From Ramlibacter sp. WS9 (GTDB taxonomy: Bacteria > Pseudomonadota > Gammaproteobacteria > Burkholderiales > Burkholderiaceae_C), in contig NZ_RKMB01000026.1 in assembly GCF_003797765.1 (NCBI RefSeq), positions 1-64,000 on the forward strand: DNA of 64,000 nt, read 5' to 3'. A program made the position numbers and the translations under genes. Positions 9,018-16,955 of the stretch are shown in pieces (position 1 is the stretch's first letter; each line of letters starts with the position of its first letter). The notes beneath the pieces are model-generated. The model saw only the letters and a program-made list of their open reading frames with translations, was not told the DNA's origin and made no database searches.

Positions 9018-9811
9018 GCGAGCACCTCGTCCTCGCCCACCATCTCGTCGCCCAAATAGGCCTCGACCACCTCGGCGTTGCGCACGACTTCGGCGGGCGT
9101 GCCGTCCGCGATCTTGCGGCCCTGATGCAGCACGATCACGCGTTCGACGTGGCGCAGCAGCGTAGTCACCGCGTGCTCGATCCACACGACGGTGAGATCC
9201 AGCTCGTCGCGCAGGCGCCGGATCAGGCGCGCCATCTCTTCAATCTCGGCCTCGGTCAGGCCCGCCGCCACCTCGTCCAGCAGCAGCATGCGCGGCCGCG
9301 TCGCCAGCGCCATGCCGATCTCCAGCAGCCTTTGCTGCGAGGGCGTGACGGCCCCTGCCGGCAGCGCCGCCTGCGCCGTGAGGCCGATCACGGCCAGGAT
9401 GCTTGGCGCATCGCGCAGCGCCCACGGCACGGACTGCTCCTCGCCCCAGAGCCAGTACTTGCGCGGCCTTCGACCCGCGAACTTGAGCCCGAATTCGATG
9501 TTGGACAGCACCGTCATGTCGGCGAACACCCGCGGCGTCTGGAAGGTGCGGGCCAGGCCGTGCGCGGCATAGCGATGCGGGCCTTTGCCGGTGAGGTCAT
9601 GGCCCGATGCGATTAGGCGGCCTGAGGTGGGCGCGGTGACGCCGGTGATCGCGTTGAAGAACGTCGTCTTGCCCGCGCCGTTGGGGCCGATGATGCCCAC
9701 CAGCTCGCCGGCGCGAAAGCTCGCGCTCACGGCATCGACCGCGACCAAGCCGCCGAAGCGCACCGTCACCTCGCGCGCTTCGAGCAACGGCAACACAGCC
9801 TGGTCAGACAT
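9014..9811 (-). CDS. livG: Branched-chain-amino-acid-type ABC transporter ATP-binding protein (LivG-like)
   Basis: 265 residues from the ATG at 9811 (MSDQAVLPLLEAREVTVRFG); a longer frame to 9898 is rejected because it lies inside livM. Walker A GPNGAGKTTFFNAITG, the LivG hallmark HGLARTFQTPRVFADMTVLSN, a degenerate signature region (TPSQQRLLEIGMALA, lacking the usual LSGG) and Walker B MLLLDEVAAGLT are seen. The atypical signature TPSQQ in place of LSGGQ is a real deviation. Start overlaps the livM end by 8 bp and its stop overlaps livF. Confidence 0.87.
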   Translation of the reverse strand: MSDQAVLPLLEAREVTVRFGGLVAVDAVSASFRAGELVGIIGPNGAGKTTFFNAITGVTAPTSGRLIASGHDLTGKGPHRYAAHGLARTFQTPRVFADMTVLSNIEFGLKFAGRRPRKYWLWGEEQSVPWALRDAPSILAVIGLTAQAALPAGAVTPSQQRLLEIGMALATRPRMLLLDEVAAGLTEAEIEEMARLIRRLRDELDLTVVWIEHAVTTLLRHVERVIVLHQGRKIADGTPAEVVRNAEVVEAYLGDEMVGEDEVLA

Positions 9812-10820
9812 GGCGCCGCTCCTTCGCGCGTTGCTTGGCACGCGCCTTGTCGCCGCTCCATTCGTGGCGGCGCAGCTTGCCCCAGTCGCGCGTGTCACGC
9901 CACCACGCGCGGAACGTTTCCCAGCGCAGGGAGGCCAGGCCGCCCGGCAGATACAACACAGAGAGGATCAGCAAGAGGCCCAGCGACATCATGTAGATCT
10001 GCGGCGCCTTCAGTCGCAAGGTCTCGGCCAGCAGGCTGAACACCACGGCCGCGATCAGCGGGCCCCACAAAGTCACCGCCCCGCCGATCAGCGCGATCAG
10101 CACGGTCTGGAAGCCAATGAAGGGGTTGAACACCGTGTGCGGGTCGATGTAGGTCCAGCGCACGGACATCGCGGCGCCGACGGCCCCCGCTACGGCCGCT
10201 GTCATCGCGAACCCGGCGATCTTCACCAGCCGTGTGTTCACGCCCAGGGTTTGCGCGCGCTGTTCGTCTGCGCCGATTCCCATCAGCGCCAGGCCGAAGC
10301 GGGTGCGGCGCACGCCGATGGACAGTGCCACGGTCATCACGGCCAGGGCCAGCATGGTGAGATAGATCGTGCCCTGCTCCGGCACCACGGTGAGCACGCG
10401 GCCCACGGTGCCCGTCACCTGCTTTTCGAAGTAGGTCACGGCATGGCGGATCAGCTCGGTCATGCCGAAGGTCAGCACCGCGAAATAGGTGCCGCGCAGG
10501 TGCAGCACCGCGGCACCCATCACCACCGCGATCACCGTGGCCGCGCCGGCGCCGAGTGCGATGGCTTCGATCCAAGACGTGCGTTCCAGCATCAGCGCGC
10601 TGGTGTAGGCGCCGATGCCGAAGAAGGCGGAGGTCGCGAGCGACAGATAACGCGTGCTGCCGCAGAACAGGCCCCAGCTGGACGACAGCGCCACGTACAT
10701 CAGGCAGGTGAGCGCCATCGACACCATGAACTCGCTGCCGTAGTAGGGCAGCGACAGCGCCCAGCCCGCCAGGCCGAACAGCACCAGCAGGTCGCGGATG
10801 AGTAACTGGCGGGACGTCAT
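9804..10820 (-). CDS. livM: Branched-chain-amino-acid-type ABC transporter permease (LivM-like)
   Basis: 338 residues, eight to ten hydrophobic segments. LivM features are visible: GTRYLSLATSAFFGIGAYTSAL near residue 50 (the GxxxL.. pattern of HAAT permeases) and the cytoplasmic EAA-like region GIGADEQRAQTLGVNTRLVKIAGF. The C-terminal tail is unusually long and basic (WWRDTRDWGKLRRHEWSGDKARAKQRAKERR). It lies between livH (13 bp gap) and livG (8 bp overlap). With LivH it forms the channel. Confidence 0.87.
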   Translation of the reverse strand: MTSRQLLIRDLLVLFGLAGWALSLPYYGSEFMVSMALTCLMYVALSSSWGLFCGSTRYLSLATSAFFGIGAYTSALMLERTSWIEAIALGAGAATVIAVVMGAAVLHLRGTYFAVLTFGMTELIRHAVTYFEKQVTGTVGRVLTVVPEQGTIYLTMLALAVMTVALSIGVRRTRFGLALMGIGADEQRAQTLGVNTRLVKIAGFAMTAAVAGAVGAAMSVRWTYIDPHTVFNPFIGFQTVLIALIGGAVTLWGPLIAAVVFSLLAETLRLKAPQIYMMSLGLLLILSVLYLPGGLASLRWETFRAWWRDTRDWGKLRRHEWSGDKARAKQRAKERRHV

Positions 10821-10833
10821 GGGAGTGTCTGGT

Positions 10834-11724
10834 TCATGCTTTGCGGCCCTTGCGAGCGAACAGTCCCTCGGGCCGCAGCAGCAGCACGGCGATGAACACG
10901 CTGTACGACAGCAAAGCCTTGAGGGAAGGGTTGGTGAAGTGCATGCCCAACGCCTCGACCACGCCCAGCAGCAGGCCGCCCGCGAGCGCGCCGCCCATGC
11001 TGCCGAACCCGCCCAGCGTGATGACGATCAGCGCGGTCACGGTGTAGGGCTCGCCCATCGCGGGCGAGATGGTGTAGGCCATCGACAGCAGGCTGCCCGC
11101 CACGCCCGACAGGCCCAGGCCGATGCCGAACATCAGCGGATGCAGGCGCTTGGTATCGATGCCGACCAGCTGCGCGCCCACCTGCGACTGCATCAGCGCG
11201 CGCACGCCCTTGCCCAGCAGCGTCATGCGCAGCAGCACGACCAGCGCGCCGCAGAAAACCAGGGCCAGGCCGAACACCAGCAGCTTGTTGCCCGCGAACT
11301 GCGCGGCACCAAACTTCACCGGCGAGGCGAAGTAGTCGTAGCCGCGCAGCTCGCCGCCCCACATCCACGACGCGAAGTTCTGCACCAGGAACATCAGGCC
11401 GAATGCGACCATCAGGCCGCGCGCCTCGAAGATGTCCAGGTTGGGTGACGTTGCTGTGAGGCGGCGGAAGCACAGCCAATGGATCGCCAGGCCCAGCAGC
11501 ATCAGCACGGCGAACGCCACCGGCACCATCAGCAGCGGCGACAGGCCGAGCGAGGCGTGCGCCATCCAGGTCAGGTAGGCGCCGACCATCAGGAACTCGC
11601 CATGCGCGATGTTGAGGATGCGCATCAGGCCGTACTGCAGGTTCAGCCCCAACGCGACGAGCGCGTAGATGCCGCCCGTGATCAATCCGCTGGCCAGCAG
11701 CTCAGCCCAGGCACCGGCGGACAC
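10834..11724 (-). CDS. livH: Branched-chain-amino-acid-type ABC transporter permease (LivH-like)
   Basis: 296 residues with about eight membrane segments, starting at a GTG one base after the binding-protein stop codon. The N-terminal GGIYALVALGLNLQYGLMRILNIAHGEF is the LivH hallmark; the EAA-like loop GKGVRALMQSQVGAQLVGIDTKRL is present, as is the conserved GGFGSMGGALAGGLLLGVVE segment. Complete. Pairs with LivM for import of a small molecule delivered by the adjacent binding protein. Confidence 0.88.
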   Translation of the reverse strand: MSAGAWAELLASGLITGGIYALVALGLNLQYGLMRILNIAHGEFLMVGAYLTWMAHASLGLSPLLMVPVAFAVLMLLGLAIHWLCFRRLTATSPNLDIFEARGLMVAFGLMFLVQNFASWMWGGELRGYDYFASPVKFGAAQFAGNKLLVFGLALVFCGALVVLLRMTLLGKGVRALMQSQVGAQLVGIDTKRLHPLMFGIGLGLSGVAGSLLSMAYTISPAMGEPYTVTALIVITLGGFGSMGGALAGGLLLGVVEALGMHFTNPSLKALLSYSVFIAVLLLRPEGLFARKGRKA

Positions 11725-11725
11725 T

Positions 11726-12925
11726 TTATTTCCAGGCCGGCTTGTTCGCGTTCAACTTCGCCGTCGCCACATTCAGCGGCCACACCACCTCGAATTCGCC
11801 GTTCTGCCACTGACTCACCGTTCCCGGCGTGGCCGTGTTCTCGCTGCCGGTGAACTTGATGTCGCCCAGGATGGTCTTGTGCGTGGTGCCCGCCACGTAG
11901 TCGCGAATCGCCTTGCGGTCCAGCCCCGCCTTGCCGACGGCAGCGGTGAGGATCTCGAGCCCGGCCCAGCATGCGCCGCTGGCCCAGCGGTCCGGCTCCT
12001 TGCCGCCGAACTTCTTGGTGTGCGCGTCGAAGTAAGCCTTGGCCGCCGGGCTGGTCTTGGCATTCCACGAGCCCATGCCCAGCACGCCCTCGGCGCCGGG
12101 CGCCGTCATGACGTTGCGGTACAGCTGGAAGGCCGTGCCGACCGAGGCGTAGAAGAACTTCGGGTTGAGACCCACTTCCTTGGCCTGCTTGCTGGCCAGG
12201 ATGGTGTCGGGCGGGTAGGTGAAGCCGACGAAGGCGTCGGGGTTCTTGTCCTTGATGGAGCGCAGCACCGGCGACAGGTCCTTCACGCCGGCCGGATAGC
12301 TGGTGTCTTGCACCAGGCTGATACCGCTGCCCTGCAGCGCCACCTTGAGCGCCGAATAATTCTCCAGGCCGAACAGGTCGTCAACGTAGATCACGGCCAG
12401 GCTTTTCGCGCCATTGGCCTTGAGCATGTCGACCAGCGCATTGGTCATGGGCGCCGGCTGCTGCAGCAGCAGGAAGAAATACGGCAGCTTCATCTCCACC
12501 AGCCGGCGCGACAGGGCCGTCGGCGCGAGGAAGGGGTAGCCGAAGCGATTCGCCAGCGGAGCCACTGCGAAGTTGGCGTTGCTGCCCCAGGGCGGCAGCA
12601 CCAGGTCGACCTTGTCGCTACCCATGAGTTTTTCGTAGGTGCGCACCACGGTCTCGGTGTCGCTGCGGTCGTCTGAGCTGATCAGCTCGATGGGCCGCTT
12701 GGCGCCCTTCACGTTGAGGCCGCCGGCGGCGTTCTGCTGCTCGGCCCACAGCAGGTAGTTGGGCTCCTGGCTCACCTGCGCGCCGCCGGTCCACGGCCCC
12801 GTTCGCGACATGGTGTAGCCGATGCGCACCGGGCCGGCCTGCGCCAGCAGCCCCGGCGCCACGGCCATCGCGCCCGCGGCGGCGGCCGCGCCCTGGATCA
12901 ACTTGCGACGTGTTGCTTGAACCAT
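11726..12925 (-). CDS. ABC transporter periplasmic substrate-binding protein, LivK/amide-binding family
   Basis: 399 residues from the ATG at 12925, chosen because AAGGAG lies a few bases upstream and it gives a compact twin-arginine-like signal (TRRKLIQGAAAAAGAMA, cleavage after LAQA). Mature sequence starts GPVRIGYTMSRTGPWTGGA, typical of type I periplasmic binding proteins for branched-chain amino acids, amides or aromatic acids. First gene of the importer-dehydrogenase operon; divergent from the AraC regulator, which probably controls it. The substrate cannot be read from the sequence; the downstream aldehyde dehydrogenase suggests an aromatic or aldehyde-derived compound. Confidence 0.85.
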   Translation of the reverse strand: MVQATRRKLIQGAAAAAGAMAVAPGLLAQAGPVRIGYTMSRTGPWTGGAQVSQEPNYLLWAEQQNAAGGLNVKGAKRPIELISSDDRSDTETVVRTYEKLMGSDKVDLVLPPWGSNANFAVAPLANRFGYPFLAPTALSRRLVEMKLPYFFLLLQQPAPMTNALVDMLKANGAKSLAVIYVDDLFGLENYSALKVALQGSGISLVQDTSYPAGVKDLSPVLRSIKDKNPDAFVGFTYPPDTILASKQAKEVGLNPKFFYASVGTAFQLYRNVMTAPGAEGVLGMGSWNAKTSPAAKAYFDAHTKKFGGKEPDRWASGACWAGLEILTAAVGKAGLDRKAIRDYVAGTTHKTILGDIKFTGSENTATPGTVSQWQNGEFEVVWPLNVATAKLNANKPAWK

Positions 12926-13102
12926 GACAGTCTCCTTTTTTGACGACGGGCCCATTCCGGGCATGAACCCCCAATGCTAGGAAGCTTCCCGCCCGGGGGC
13001 TTTGCTCTCGGCGCATTTAGCGCTTGCCTGACCGTGCAATGGCGCTGGGGTTTACCCTGAACCCTGGTGGCGGCGAGGCCCGAAACCAGCGAACATAGGC
13101 CC
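12926..13102. promoter_or_regulatory. Divergent promoter region between importer operon and AraC regulator
   Basis: 177 bp between the two divergent start codons. The importer side has the AAGGAG ribosome site. I see no unambiguous -35/-10 pair or dyad. By position it should hold the AraC-type regulator's binding sites. Confidence 0.45.
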
Positions 13103-14068
13103 ATGGCCCCTTCCAGCATCCTCTCTACCGACAACGTCGCACCGCGCGAGCGCGCGCCGGCCTGGCGCGAGTGGGTGTTCCAGCATTTCGGCGGGCTCGA
13201 TTCCGATCTGTACGGCGACACCGAGTTCGACGGCCACATGGCGGCTTCGCATGCGGGCGACGTCATCCTCACCAAGCTCGAAGCCAACCGGCATCGCGTG
13301 CTGCGCAGCCCGCACCTGGCGCGCGGCGGCGAGACCGCCTACCTGAAGATCGTCGCGCCCTGGCAGGGCAGCGCGTCGGTGGAGCAGCAGAACCGCAAGG
13401 CCTCCGCGCGCAACGGCGGCTGGATGATCTACGACACCACCGCGAGCTACGCCATCGAGAACCCGGAGCGGGTCGAACACCTGATCGTGATGCTGCCCAA
13501 GGACCAGATGGCCGAGCGCGGCGTGCGGCTCAATGACCTGATGGCGCGCCACGTGGGCGGCGCCAGCGGCATCTCGCGCGTGGCGCTGGAGACCATGCGC
13601 AGCACCTACCAGGAGCTGCCGCACATGAGCGAACAGGCGGCGCACGGCGCCGGCGAGCTGATCATGCAGCTGGTGCGCCTGTCGCTGCTGGAACTCGCGG
13701 GTAGCGAGACCGCCGTGACGCAGCGCGAAGCGTTGAAAGACCGCATCCGCAGCCATGTGGCGCGCCATCTGCGCGACCCGCAGCTGTCGATCGAAGGCAT
13801 CGCCCGCGCGCTCAACTGCAGCCGCCGCCACCTGTACAACGCCTTCGCGGGCGACGCCCATACGCTCGCCGACTACATCCAGCAGCAGCGGCTGGCCGCC
13901 TGCGTGCGCGAACTGCGCGAGGACGCGCAGGGCCATCGGCCCATCACCGACATCGCGCTGTCGTGGGGCTTTTCCAACCCCTCGCATTTCAGCCGCGTGT
14001 TCCGCGACCACGCGGGCATGAGCCCGAGCGAATTCCGCCAGCGTGCCACCGCACTGTCCAGTTCTTGA
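13103..14068 (+). CDS. AraC family transcriptional regulator (FeaR/NphR-like)
   Basis: 321 residues from the ATG at 13103 (a GTG 12 codons earlier is possible). The N-terminal two-thirds matches the AraC-binding-like ligand domain seen in FeaR- and NphR-type activators of aromatic catabolism (LRSPHLARGGETAYLKIVAPWQGSA..., residues about 65-190). The C-terminal 100 residues hold two helix-turn-helix motifs: DPQLSIEGIARALNCSRRHLYNAF and PITDIALSWGFSNPSHFSRVFRDHAGMSPSEFR. Divergent to the importer/dehydrogenase operon, which it probably activates, and upstream of an HD protein and an aldolase reading the same way. Confidence 0.87.
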   Translation: MAPSSILSTDNVAPRERAPAWREWVFQHFGGLDSDLYGDTEFDGHMAASHAGDVILTKLEANRHRVLRSPHLARGGETAYLKIVAPWQGSASVEQQNRKASARNGGWMIYDTTASYAIENPERVEHLIVMLPKDQMAERGVRLNDLMARHVGGASGISRVALETMRSTYQELPHMSEQAAHGAGELIMQLVRLSLLELAGSETAVTQREALKDRIRSHVARHLRDPQLSIEGIARALNCSRRHLYNAFAGDAHTLADYIQQQRLAACVRELREDAQGHRPITDIALSWGFSNPSHFSRVFRDHAGMSPSEFRQRATALSSS

Positions 14069-14070
14069 CA

Positions 14071-14091
14071 GGCTGGAGCCAGGCTCCAGCC
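14071..14091. promoter_or_regulatory. Perfect palindrome after the AraC gene
   Basis: Ten-base arms (GGCTGGAGCC and its complement) around a single A, 2 bases after the AraC stop and 30 bases before the HD-protein start. It can fold as a 7-bp stem with a 7-base loop but has no T-run, so it could be an operator, an attenuating hairpin or a weak terminator. Confidence 0.5.
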
Positions 14092-14120
14092 GAGAATGTG
14101 GGCACAACACAGGACGGTTC

Positions 14121-14705
14121 ATGAACAGCAACGCGCGCCCCAGTTTCACCCACATGCAGGACAGCACCCAGGCCGACTGGCAGGTGATCGTCGGTGAGGT
14201 CAAGCAGTTCGTTCAGGGCCTGCCGGACCGGGTGATCAAGCACCTGCAAATCCTCGAGGGCGACTACAGCGGTTTTCCGGTCGACCGCTACACCCATTCG
14301 CTGCAAACCGCCACGCGGGCCTGGCGCGACGGCCGCGACGAGGAGTACGTGGTGTGCGCGCTGCTGCACGATATCGGCGACACGCTGGGCTCGTTCAACC
14401 ACCCGGACATCGCCGCCGCCATTTTGAAGCCCTTCGTGAGCGAGGCCAACCACTGGATGGTGCAGAACCACGGCGTCTTCCAGGGCCTCTACTTCTATCA
14501 CCACGTCGGCATGGACCGCAACATGCGCGAGCAGTTTCGCGGTCACCCGCACTTCGCGCGCACCGAGGAGTTCTGTGCGCTTTACGACGCTCCCGCGTTC
14601 GACGCCAAGGCCGAAACGCTGCCGATATCCGAATTCGAACCCATGCTGCGCCGCCTGATGGCGCAACCGCGCAACACCATCTACAAGCCGGCACTCGAGG
14701 CTTAA
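14121..14705 (+). CDS. HD-domain protein, possible mixed-valent diiron oxygenase or phosphohydrolase
   Basis: 194 residues from the ATG at 14121. HD signature: DRYTHSLQTATRA supplies the first histidine and CALLHDIGDTLG (about residues 83-94) the HD pair; further histidines occur in SFNHPDI, MVQNHGVFQG and YFYHHVG. The pattern resembles the PhnZ/TmpB-like HD oxygenase group, where such residues bind two irons, but an ordinary HD phosphohydrolase is equally possible. It starts 52 bp after the AraC gene and 18 bp before a class II aldolase, suggesting one catabolic unit. Confidence 0.75.
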   Translation: MNSNARPSFTHMQDSTQADWQVIVGEVKQFVQGLPDRVIKHLQILEGDYSGFPVDRYTHSLQTATRAWRDGRDEEYVVCALLHDIGDTLGSFNHPDIAAAILKPFVSEANHWMVQNHGVFQGLYFYHHVGMDRNMREQFRGHPHFARTEEFCALYDAPAFDAKAETLPISEFEPMLRRLMAQPRNTIYKPALEA

Positions 14706-14723
14706 CCCCAGGAAAGAGACATC

Positions 14724-15479
14724 ATGGAAATCGCATCGCTCAAGCAAGTCGTCAGCGCCGAGGAGTGGCAGCTGCGCGTGGACTTGGCCGCCTGCTACCG
14801 GCTGGTCGCGCTGTACGGATGGAGCGACCTCGTGTTCACGCACATCAGCGCGCGCGTGCCTGGGCCGGAGCACCACTTCCTCATCAATCCCTACGGCCTG
14901 ATGTTCGACGAGATCACCGCCTCCTCGCTCGTGAAGGTCGACCAGCAGTGCAACAAGGTGATCGATTCGCCGTTCCCGGTCAACCCCGCCGGGTTCGTCA
15001 TCCACAGCGCGGTGCACGAAGCGCGTGAAGACATCCAGTGCGTGCTGCACACCCACACCCGCGCGGGCGTGGCCGTGAGCGCGCAGAAGTGCGGCATCCT
15101 GCCCATCTCACAGCAGGCGACCTTCGTGATCGCATCGCTGGCGTATCACGACTATGAAGGCGTGGCCTTCCGCCCCGACGAAAAGCCGCGGCTGCAGGCG
15201 GACCTTGGCGACGCCAACTACCTGGTGCTGCGTAACCATGGCTTGCTCGTGACAGGCAAGACCATCGCCGACGCGTTCCTGCAGATGTACACGTTCGAGA
15301 ACACCTGCCGCATCCAGCTGGATGCGCAAGCCGGCGGTGAGCTGGTGAGCGTCAACCCGGCGATCGTCAAGGGCGTGGGCGAGGCGATGCGCGTGCAGAC
15401 GGGTGGTCAGGCCGGTGCGTTCGTGTGGCCGTCGCTGATCCGCAAGCTGGATCGCGTGGACGCGAGCTACAAAGACTAG
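14724..15479 (+). CDS. Class II aldolase/adducin family protein
   Basis: 251 residues. The class II aldolase fold is recognisable from LYGWSDLVFTHISARVPG (zinc-site region start), INPYGLMFDEITASSLVKVD, VIHSAVHEAREDIQCVLHTHTRAGVA (zinc-binding HTH motif, about residues 94-119) and LRNHGLLVTGKTIADAF with the third histidine. Many such proteins have unknown substrates; some are decarboxylases or epimerases. A ribosome site (AGGAAAGAGAC) precedes the ATG. Its TAG stop codon lies within the CTAG that borders the transposon remnant immediately downstream. Confidence 0.87.
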   Translation: MEIASLKQVVSAEEWQLRVDLAACYRLVALYGWSDLVFTHISARVPGPEHHFLINPYGLMFDEITASSLVKVDQQCNKVIDSPFPVNPAGFVIHSAVHEAREDIQCVLHTHTRAGVAVSAQKCGILPISQQATFVIASLAYHDYEGVAFRPDEKPRLQADLGDANYLVLRNHGLLVTGKTIADAFLQMYTFENTCRIQLDAQAGGELVSVNPAIVKGVGEAMRVQTGGQAGAFVWPSLIRKLDRVDASYKD

Positions 15480-15967
15480 GAGTCTGGGCGGCAGAAGCCG
15501 TTCAAGCTCCCTCTCCCTCTGGGAGAGGGTTGGGGTGAGGGCATGCGAGCGCAAAGGTCATCGGCGGGCGGATGCGATGCGTTGAACGCAGATGCCAGCC
15601 AACGACTTGGCGTACTTCATCGGCGACACCGTGGACATGCTGGATCTGGTGGCGTTTCGCACGCTGGCGGCAGGCAACTACCCGGCGCACCGCACCATCC
15701 GGGACTTCCGGGCGTTTCACTTGAAGGAGCTGAGCGAGTTATTTGTGCAGGTGGTCAAGCTGGCCCGCGAGATGGGGCTAGTGAAGCTGGGCACCATCGC
15801 GGTGGACGGCACCAAGGTCAACGAGGGCAAAGACGCCTATCGAAAACGCAAATGGATCGCCGAGCCACCCAACGGCTGGATCAAGCACATCCTGGGCTTC
15901 CGGCAATTACCCCAGCCCTCTCCCAGAGGGAGAGGGAGCAACAACCCTCTGCCGCCCAGACTCCTAG
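15476..15967. mobile_element. Internally deleted IS remnant with perfect terminal inverted repeats
   Basis: The element is delimited by CTAGGAGTCTGGGCGGCAG at 15476-15494 and its exact complement at 15949-15967; the outermost CTAG at each end may be a target duplication, leaving 15-bp repeats. Just inside each end sits the C/T-rich palindrome CTCCCTCTCCCTCTGGGAGA in mirror orientation. The 490-bp interior holds a transposase with two large deletions. It occupies the gap between two convergent genes and damages neither. Confidence 0.75.
15592..15909 (+). pseudogene. Deleted IS1182-type (DUF772) transposase
   Basis: The translation reads PANDLAYFIGDTVDMLDL, then jumps to FRTLAAGNYPAHRTIRDFRA and LVKLGTIAVDGTKVN, then jumps again to YRKRKWIAEPPNGWIKHILG. 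In intact transposases of this family these blocks are separated by roughly 40-50 and 250-300 residues. The catalytic core between the GTK block and the C-terminal GWIK block is missing, so it cannot act. The frame continues past the element only by chance. Confidence 0.75.
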
Positions 15968-15970
15968 CCT

Positions 15971-16819
15971 CTAGACCGACCCGACCGCCGCCAACCCCAC
16001 CACCGCGCGCCCGCTGTCGGGGGTCGTGCGTGGCTCGTGCTCCAGCACGCTCAGCTGCATCCGCGTCATTTCCACCGACCCGAAGATGGTGCTGAACGCC
16101 ACGTCTTTCGCGTCGCGGCCGGTGCCGATTCGCACCAGGCGATCCACCGGCGCCATGCCGGTCGCGTCGAACAGCACCCACTGGCCGCCCAGCCACGCTT
16201 CGAACGTCGCGTGAAAGTCCTGCGGCGGCTCGTCGAACCACACGTAGCCCACCACGATGCGCGCCGGGATGTTCATCGCGCGGCACATGGTGATGCCCAG
16301 GTGCGCGAAATCGCGGCACACGCCGGCGCGCTGCACGAAGACCTCTTGCGCGGTGGTGGTGGAGTTGGTGCTGCCCGGGCGGTATTCGATGGCATCGTGG
16401 ATCCACTTCACGATCTTGCGCACCCGGCTGATGCCGGGAGGCTCGTTGCCGAACAGCTGCTGGGCGACAGGCCCCATCGCGTCCGATTCGCAATAGCGGG
16501 TGGGCATGAGATAGTGAAAGATCTCGTCGGGCACCTGGCTGATCGGGGATTCCGGCAGGTGCTCGTCGACGTGTTCGGAGTACACCTCGACGTCGGCCTT
16601 GTAGTCCACCAGCAACGGCCCGGGCGACGCGTCGAAGCGAAAGAAGCGGTTGCCGCTCACGTGGTCGGTGAAGCTGTGAACGGAGACGCCTGAAGACACC
16701 GCGAGCCGTTCGCTCAGGATTTTCTGGGTGGGCCAGTGCGCCGCCTCGAGGCTGAAGCAGAAGTGGGTCGGCGCCTTGACGTCGTATTCAAGAACGGTTT
16801 CGACCGTGGAAAGATGCAT
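15971..16819 (-). CDS. Transglutaminase-like cysteine protease family protein
   Basis: 282 residues from the ATG at 16819; a frame extension to 16885 has no support. The C-terminal half holds the transglutaminase core: QRAGVCRDFAHLGITMCRA with the nucleophilic cysteine, then DFHATFEAWLGGQWVLFDATG with histidine and aspartate. The N-terminal half is the beta-rich region typical of these bacterial proteins (SFTDHVSGNRFFRFDASPG). Likely a cytosolic peptidase or amide-bond enzyme; partners unknown. Convergent with the IS remnant. Confidence 0.85.
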   Translation of the reverse strand: MHLSTVETVLEYDVKAPTHFCFSLEAAHWPTQKILSERLAVSSGVSVHSFTDHVSGNRFFRFDASPGPLLVDYKADVEVYSEHVDEHLPESPISQVPDEIFHYLMPTRYCESDAMGPVAQQLFGNEPPGISRVRKIVKWIHDAIEYRPGSTNSTTTAQEVFVQRAGVCRDFAHLGITMCRAMNIPARIVVGYVWFDEPPQDFHATFEAWLGGQWVLFDATGMAPVDRLVRIGTGRDAKDVAFSTIFGSVEMTRMQLSVLEHEPRTTPDSGRAVVGLAAVGSV

Positions 16820-16955
16820 GGGGCAACGCCGGGTGACGCAGGCACATGCCTGCTCTCCCATGCTACGCACGCGGCTCTGCCGCACGATCAGCAGCGGGCG
16901 CGGCGCGTTGTAGGACTGCGCCGGGTCGGTGCGGCGCGCCGCCTCACTTGTCCGC

